Part shown: piece after piece, positions 27,873-32,284 of the stretch
Numbering within the stretch: the first letter of the stretch is position 1
Layout of the letters: each line of letters begins with the position of its first letter
Source: a virus
Strand: one strand, 5' to 3'
Virus record (IMG/VR): IMGVR_UViG_3300028025_002446
Coordinates: 1 to 32,284 of that record
Length of the DNA stretch: 32,284 bases
Notes under the pieces: generated by a model
What the model was told of the DNA's origin: nothing
The model's database searches: none
What the model saw: only the letters and a program-made list of their open reading frames with translations
Program-made: the position numbers and the translations under genes

Positions 27873-28055
27873 TTAACGTATCTCTTTTACTTCTTGAATT
27901 CTTGTTTCTTTAACAGGTTCAAACTTTTTTGTTTCAACAGGTTTATCAATATTGATTACAGCTTCAGCCATAGCATCTGCTAAATCAGCAATGATTCCTG
28001 CTTCTGGATAACCTGCTGTTTTAAGAATTGCGTCTTTAACTTTTGCCTTATCCAT
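27873..28055 (-). CDS. small protein between protease and capsid
   Basis: A 60-aa protein starting with ATG 28055 (AAGG upstream) and not at the longer frame start at 28082. Helical first half (KVKDAILKTAGYPEAGIIADLADAMAEAV), charged second half (KKFEPVKETRIQEVKEI). Position suggests a scaffold fragment or head accessory protein. No family recognised. Confidence 0.6.
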   Translation of the reverse strand: MDKAKVKDAILKTAGYPEAGIIADLADAMAEAVINIDKPVETKKFEPVKETRIQEVKEIR

Positions 28056-29670
28056 TGTGAGTCGCCTTGAAAAGTAAATCAAGATGCTTACGTTTGATTT
28101 CTAGTGAAGCTAGTTCGTCTTTCACGATTTCGTCAATCATTGAGATTGGCTCAATAGGTTGCGCATCAGCCATTGGTGAGTCCTTTCGTAATTTTGAAAC
28201 AATTTCTATTATTAAATCTGCTTGGTCACCTGATAATGGTTCGCCATCCTCAAGTTTTCCAATAACAAAATCCAACATATCGGCATCCATACCAAGGACT
28301 TGTGCCAAGGTATCTAATGAACGAACTGAAGCAGTTGTTGCTTCGTATGCTGGAAATCCTGTAACAATAGAAACTTCGTGTAAACGAATTTCTTTTAATT
28401 CTCTTGTTGTTCCATCAGCAGACCAAGAGTCTCCGCCAGATGGTACTGAGAAACCAAAAGACATTGCGTGAACATCTCCACGTTTCATAAGCACAGCCAA
28501 ATCTCGACCTGCTGTTGTATCAGGCAAAGTTGCTTCAGCAAGCAAACCTTTTGAATCTTCTGTAAGTCTTAAAGTTTTTGAGCGAGTAGATGCAAGCACT
28601 TCATCCATATTATGATTCTTGAAAAGTTTTACTTCGTTGCGTGATTTAAGTGAACGTTTGAAAGCGTTTGGCATAATTCGTTCGATAAAAGGAAGTGGCT
28701 CAGAGTCGCTGTTAAATACTGCGGCATAACCAGTAAATCTCATACCATCTGCTTCAGCGTTTTCAACTCTTAATTCAAAATCAACATCTGTTTTAATACG
28801 TCTTTCAACTTTATTCACGTTGTTTTCCTTATCTGTCTTATTTGATTTTACATTGATACTTAACCACCTAGATTTATTTTCTTCGGCATCTAATTGATTA
28901 ACAACTTTTTGGGCATAATCTAAAGTTCTTTGCGCTGCAAGTTTGGATGGGCCACTTCCCCAAAGTAAATGAGCTACAAGCCCAGCACCAGGATATTCTG
29001 GGTCATCAGAATTACTATTCTTTGGCGCATCTAAATCAACAAGATGACGAGCAATCCAAGGAGCAATCCTGCGCCACTTATCCTCAGACACACGACCATC
29101 AGCCATATCTCTTGCTTCTTGTTTAGTTTTATCAGTTAAACCGTCTCCACCAAAACCTTGACGATTGTATTCAAGACCTTTACGAGCAGCTTCACGCATA
29201 TAAGCTGGTGGAGCTATATTTACTTGACGTTCTTGGTCATCATCTGAAGTGTTCTCAGGTAAATCATCAATCTTAGTTAATGTAGAAAATTTGTGACCAA
29301 CTAAAGTTTCTGTCTCACTCCAACCATTACCTTGTGGTCTATAAATTCTGATTAAAGCAGCAGGGTCATCAGGTGTAGCTTTAATAGAAAAATCTGATTC
29401 AGGAACACCAAGAGTTCCCTCTTTCATAACATATTCGATACGACCACGAGCGCGACCACCACTAGAATTCCAAGATACAAAATCGCCCTCTTTTAATTCA
29501 TCTGGTTTAGCACGTTCTCCACCTGGTTCAATTTCTTCAGCAATAGAAACAGCAACCATCTGGTCAATTGCATCTTGTTTAGTTGTGTGGCAACCAATAA
29601 CTTCGCCATCTTCTTTTATTGTTGCCCAGCCTGAACAGTCAGGTGATGAATCAGTTATGAAATAAGGCAT
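28048..29670 (-). CDS. multidomain HK97-type prohead protease
   Basis: A 540-aa protein. The start is ATG 29670 (TAATG with the upstream gene). N-terminal small domain (PYFITDSSPDCSGWATIK), then a Tudor-like DUF2945-type piece (EGDFVSWNSSGGRARGRIEYVM), then a helical part with MADGRVSEDKWRRIAPWIARHL and AGLVAHLLWGSG. The protease follows from about 300: ERRIKTDVDFELRV, FTGYAAVFNSDSE, FKNHNMDEVLAST with the catalytic His, DVHAMSFGFS with the catalytic Ser and LHEVSIVTGFPAY. Most HK97-type proteases are about 200 aa, so this is a long fused form. It cleaves scaffold and delta domain in prohead maturation. Confidence 0.85.
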   Translation of the reverse strand: MPYFITDSSPDCSGWATIKEDGEVIGCHTTKQDAIDQMVAVSIAEEIEPGGERAKPDELKEGDFVSWNSSGGRARGRIEYVMKEGTLGVPESDFSIKATPDDPAALIRIYRPQGNGWSETETLVGHKFSTLTKIDDLPENTSDDDQERQVNIAPPAYMREAARKGLEYNRQGFGGDGLTDKTKQEARDMADGRVSEDKWRRIAPWIARHLVDLDAPKNSNSDDPEYPGAGLVAHLLWGSGPSKLAAQRTLDYAQKVVNQLDAEENKSRWLSINVKSNKTDKENNVNKVERRIKTDVDFELRVENAEADGMRFTGYAAVFNSDSEPLPFIERIMPNAFKRSLKSRNEVKLFKNHNMDEVLASTRSKTLRLTEDSKGLLAEATLPDTTAGRDLAVLMKRGDVHAMSFGFSVPSGGDSWSADGTTRELKEIRLHEVSIVTGFPAYEATTASVRSLDTLAQVLGMDADMLDFVIGKLEDGEPLSGDQADLIIEIVSKLRKDSPMADAQPIEPISMIDEIVKDELASLEIKRKHLDLLFKATHNG

Positions 29671-29936
29671 TAGAGAACCTGCGCAATCCAACTAACAGAA
29701 TGGTTATTTTTTGTTGATATGCACCAAATTGTATTTCCTTGATGCAAAGTTAGTTCAATAGAATCTAATTTAGGAATAATCATTCCTGTAGTAGAACTTA
29801 CAGATTCGTTTCCAATGTAAAGATTATCTGTGTTGTCATTGTTATGAATATGTAAAATTACAGGATTATTTGACTGACCATCAATTCTTGTTGCTGCTGT
29901 ACCGACAGCCAATTGACCTGAAAGTAATTGCCCCAT
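29670..29936 (-). CDS. small beta protein near the portal
   Basis: An 88-aa all-beta protein (LLSGQLAVGTAATRIDGQSNNPVILHIHN, NLYIGNESVSSTTGMIIPKLDSIELTL). The pattern resembles small phage structural or decoration proteins. Genes before and after (portal and protease) place it in the head. It may be a capsid or tail decoration protein (uncertain). Confidence 0.65.
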   Translation of the reverse strand: MGQLLSGQLAVGTAATRIDGQSNNPVILHIHNNDNTDNLYIGNESVSSTTGMIIPKLDSIELTLHQGNTIWCISTKNNHSVSWIAQVL

Positions 29937-31292
29937 TTAATCTACCTTGTAAACACTTGCTGGGTCTTGTGCATCAATTTGGGCAACCTGTTGTAATTGT
30001 GTAGATGGAACACCTGTGTGTGTGATTGCTGGGAGTCCAAGAGCTAAAAGAACGCTTGCTGGGTCAAAGCCTGTTTGTACAAGTCTTGTAGCCATTTGGA
30101 CACGTTTGTCTTGTTCAACAACATCTGCTTCAGCCAAGTTAATATTTGCTAGAGGTACACGGAATTGGTCTCCTGCATCAACAGGTCTTAAGTCCTCAAA
30201 TCTGCGAACGTCATTTACGGAATAAAAACCTGCTTGTAAACCAATTGAGTAACCTTGAATTCTTGTTGTGTAATCACCGCGAAGTAATCCATCAACGTTG
30301 AACTTTAAGAATGCTTCTGTTGGTAAAAGTATTGAGTAAGCGTATTCAATTTTTTCAATGTATGGTCTTAAAGTATGAACAACAAACTGAATATTGTTTT
30401 GTTCAACTGAGGCATAAGATTGCGCACCAGGTGTTGTAACACCAATCATATGAGGTGGTACACGGAACATTCTGGCTATTGATTCAACAACAAACTTCTG
30501 TGAATCAAGCATTTGTGCTTCGTCAGGATTTACACCAGTTTTAACATATTTAGCACCAGCAGAAAGAACACCAGTCTTGTGTGATTTTTTATAGCCTTTA
30601 TGTGCATTATCAAATCCTGCTTGTAAATCTTTAGCTTGCTCGCGAGTTAAAGCACCAGGGAACTCAATGATTCCTTGTGTAGTTGCACCTTGACCAAAGA
30701 AACGTGCAGCGAATGATTGCAACGCTGAAGCAAGTCCTAGGTTTTCTTTTAATTCATTAACTCTTGAAGTACCGCGCAATGCACCAGGTTTACGGATTTC
30801 AGTAATGTGCAACATATCTCTTGCAGGAACAACACCTGCTTCACCGTTGTCAATTAAATATTCAATTTCACGAGTTCTAGGATTTCTTTGAACTTGTACT
30901 CTTAAAGGGTCAAGGCAAACAAGGTTTGCAACATCTCCACGACCATCACGATAAATACGAGTGAAAGAGTTGCCATCAAGTAAAAGTGAAATAAGAACTT
31001 GTTGATAATGTTCGCTTCTTAATAAACTTACATCTGGTTTAACAACCCAATCAGGTCTTGGGCGATAAGGAACACGACTTCCATCTCTACGAATATAAGC
31101 ATCAACTGGAAGTGTTGAAATAGTGTCAGAAATTAAAAGAACACAAGCGTAAAAAGCACCAATACTCATAGACGTTGATTCGTCTATATTTGCGCCTGAC
31201 TCAGTTGTAAAAGCGAAAGTATCGCCTGCACCCCAAATAGATTGAAATGATATTGCGCGATTTTCGTTTTGACCGAAAAGATTACCTAACAT
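29937..31292 (-). CDS. portal protein (HK97 family)
   Basis: A 451-aa portal. Conserved blocks include FQSIWGAGD at the start, MSIGAFYACVLLISDTISTLPVD, HYQQVLISLLLDGNSFTRIYRD, DMLHITEIRKPGALRGTSRV, QKFVVESIARMFRVPPHMIG and NNIQFVVHTLRPYIEKIEYA. Length and order are typical of the HK97-type portal (dodecamer at the vertex, channel for DNA). ATG coupled to the small membrane gene (TAATG). Confidence 0.93.
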   Translation of the reverse strand: MLGNLFGQNENRAISFQSIWGAGDTFAFTTESGANIDESTSMSIGAFYACVLLISDTISTLPVDAYIRRDGSRVPYRPRPDWVVKPDVSLLRSEHYQQVLISLLLDGNSFTRIYRDGRGDVANLVCLDPLRVQVQRNPRTREIEYLIDNGEAGVVPARDMLHITEIRKPGALRGTSRVNELKENLGLASALQSFAARFFGQGATTQGIIEFPGALTREQAKDLQAGFDNAHKGYKKSHKTGVLSAGAKYVKTGVNPDEAQMLDSQKFVVESIARMFRVPPHMIGVTTPGAQSYASVEQNNIQFVVHTLRPYIEKIEYAYSILLPTEAFLKFNVDGLLRGDYTTRIQGYSIGLQAGFYSVNDVRRFEDLRPVDAGDQFRVPLANINLAEADVVEQDKRVQMATRLVQTGFDPASVLLALGLPAITHTGVPSTQLQQVAQIDAQDPASVYKVD

Positions 31293-31429
31293 TATTTACC
31301 TCTCTCAAGCGCAAGACCGACTAAAACACAAGAAACACCTAATACTGTTATACCTGCTGGAACATATATAAGTCCAATACCAAAAGAAACTACTAGAAGT
31401 CCGATTGCTTGGATGATTGATGGAATCAA
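31292..31429 (-). CDS. 45-aa two-helix membrane protein
   Basis: TTG start at 31429 with AGGAG six bases upstream; the stop overlaps the portal ATG. Two hydrophobic stretches (IIQAIGLLVVSFGIGLIYV, GITVLGVSCVLVGLAL) end in a basic ERGK tail. The small membrane gene between terL and portal is known from several phages but its role is not. Confidence 0.6.
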   Translation of the reverse strand: MIPSIIQAIGLLVVSFGIGLIYVPAGITVLGVSCVLVGLALERGK

Positions 31430-31437
31430 AAAATCTC

Positions 31438-32284
31438 CTAAAAGAAAAATTCTGGAACTAGAGGTTCAGAATCATTGCGTGAAACTGTTGCCCTATCAAA
31501 AGCAATGATACTAGCAACTGCGGCATCTATCTTTCTAGGTGAGCCTCTGTGTTCTTTAACAATCCTTGGCCCAAGTCTGTCTATCTTTACAACAGCGTTT
31601 GAGATATGTCTTGTTAAAAGAGGTGAACCATCTTGCGTAAGTTTTTCCCCAACAACTGCATCATAAAACTTTGCGCAAGCTGGAATCATACGAGCAGCAG
31701 AAGTTGAGGGCCATTCAACAACAGGTAAACCAGCATCTTGTAAAACTTGCATACTTCTCTGCCAACGGAAAGGGTCACAAGCAATCTCTTTAACGTTATA
31801 TCTTTGACACGCTTCAATGATTGCGTTTTCAACTTCTAAAGAATCAACTCGCCATTCATCAGAATCGTTTGGTTGTTTTTCCCAAGCCTCTACAAGAAAG
31901 ACGTGAGGTTCATCCTCAATAGTTACACCCATAATTACAGAAGCATCACCAGAAAACGAACCATCAAAACCTAAAATAACTGGAACATCTTTATCAATAT
32001 CTTTCTTGATAATTCTTGATTCCCAAGCGCCATTAGGCAACCACGCTGTTTGAGATGAAACCCAAGCGTTAGTTCTCTTAGTACGAAACTCAGCTTCAGG
32101 TGTTCTCTTAACAGCAGATTCAAAATCTTCAATAGAGTTCAAATCACCAAATGCAGGATTGGCAAGTTTCCAAGTCTCAGGGTCACGGTGGTCTGATTCA
32201 AGAGATGCTTCCCACCAAGCCATAAAAAAAGATGGGTCATCATATTCACCACGAATAACCTTTTGACCATATTGATACAAAGAG
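31438..32284 (-). CDS. terL: terminase large subunit, C-terminal part (cut by edge)
   Basis: The frame stays open through base 32284, so the N-terminal ATPase domain is outside. About 281 residues remain. The nuclease domain is complete: LGFDGSFSGDASVI (first Asp), EIACDPFRW (second Asp), and KIDAAVASIIAFDRA (third acid). The stretch LANPAFGDL and FRTKRTNAWVSS before it are the conserved linker. Terminase packages DNA through the portal. Missing parts would be about 250 aa plus the small subunit. Confidence 0.93.
   Translation of the reverse strand, partial: SLYQYGQKVIRGEYDDPSFFMAWWEASLESDHRDPETWKLANPAFGDLNSIEDFESAVKRTPEAEFRTKRTNAWVSSQTAWLPNGAWESRIIKKDIDKDVPVILGFDGSFSGDASVIMGVTIEDEPHVFLVEAWEKQPNDSDEWRVDSLEVENAIIEACQRYNVKEIACDPFRWQRSMQVLQDAGLPVVEWPSTSAARMIPACAKFYDAVVGEKLTQDGSPLLTRHISNAVVKIDRLGPRIVKEHRGSPRKIDAAVASIIAFDRATVSRNDSEPLVPEFFF

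Overview
This window is most of an AT-rich siphovirus-type phage genome that infects an actinobacterium. The host call rests on a WhiB-like Fe-S protein (2715-3053), actinophage-style head and tail proteins, frequent GTG/TTG starts and a LexA-box-like palindrome at 5207-5222. The AT-rich composition, together with tail-fibre families I know from cyanophages and pelagiphages, points to an aquatic, low-GC actinobacterium such as a freshwater acI/Nanopelagicales or Luna-type host (inference). I found no integrase, repressor, tRNA or DNA polymerase.

Nearly everything is on the minus strand, so the genes read from right to left. Head module (32284 to 22927): the C-terminal part of the large terminase (cut by the window edge), a small membrane protein, an HK97-type portal, a small beta protein, a multidomain prohead protease, a small protein, a hairpin terminator, the HK97-fold major capsid protein, two tandem hairpins, two glycosyltransferases, a methyltransferase, a head-tail connector and a tail-completion protein. 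Tail module (22914 to 12949): major tail protein, tail-assembly chaperones joined by a -1 frameshift on CCCAAAA, a small basic protein, tape measure (782 aa), a minor tail protein, and a fibre/adhesin set with three glycine-rich proteins and several small paralogues. A single plus-strand gene (12251-12952) has a promoter that looks leaderless and behaves like a moron.

Lysis and surface module (12215 to 8576): holin-like membrane proteins, an M23 endopeptidase, a secreted Pro/Thr-rich stalk protein and a lysozyme-like transglycosylase. In the middle of this block sit an Erf/Rad52-like annealing protein and a metallophosphoesterase with an AP2-like N-terminus.

Left third (8456 to 68): a dense series of small genes, many joined by ATGA or TAATG overlaps. 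It includes SSB, three PD-(D/E)XK-type nuclease candidates, two HNH nucleases, a ribbon-helix-helix protein, WhiB, many zinc-ribbon or membrane microproteins, and an HslV/proteasome-like Ntn-hydrolase. Three promoter/leader regions (about 5100, 6750 and 9770) share sequence blocks, which suggests coordinated control of this region.

The last gene at the left edge is an HNH nuclease, a type that usually precedes terS-terL, and the right edge cuts terL. The window may therefore be almost a complete, circularly permuted genome missing only about 1-1.5 kb (inference). The first 46 bases are an inverted copy of part of the gene at 4198-4419, which may be an assembly or amplification artefact at the end.
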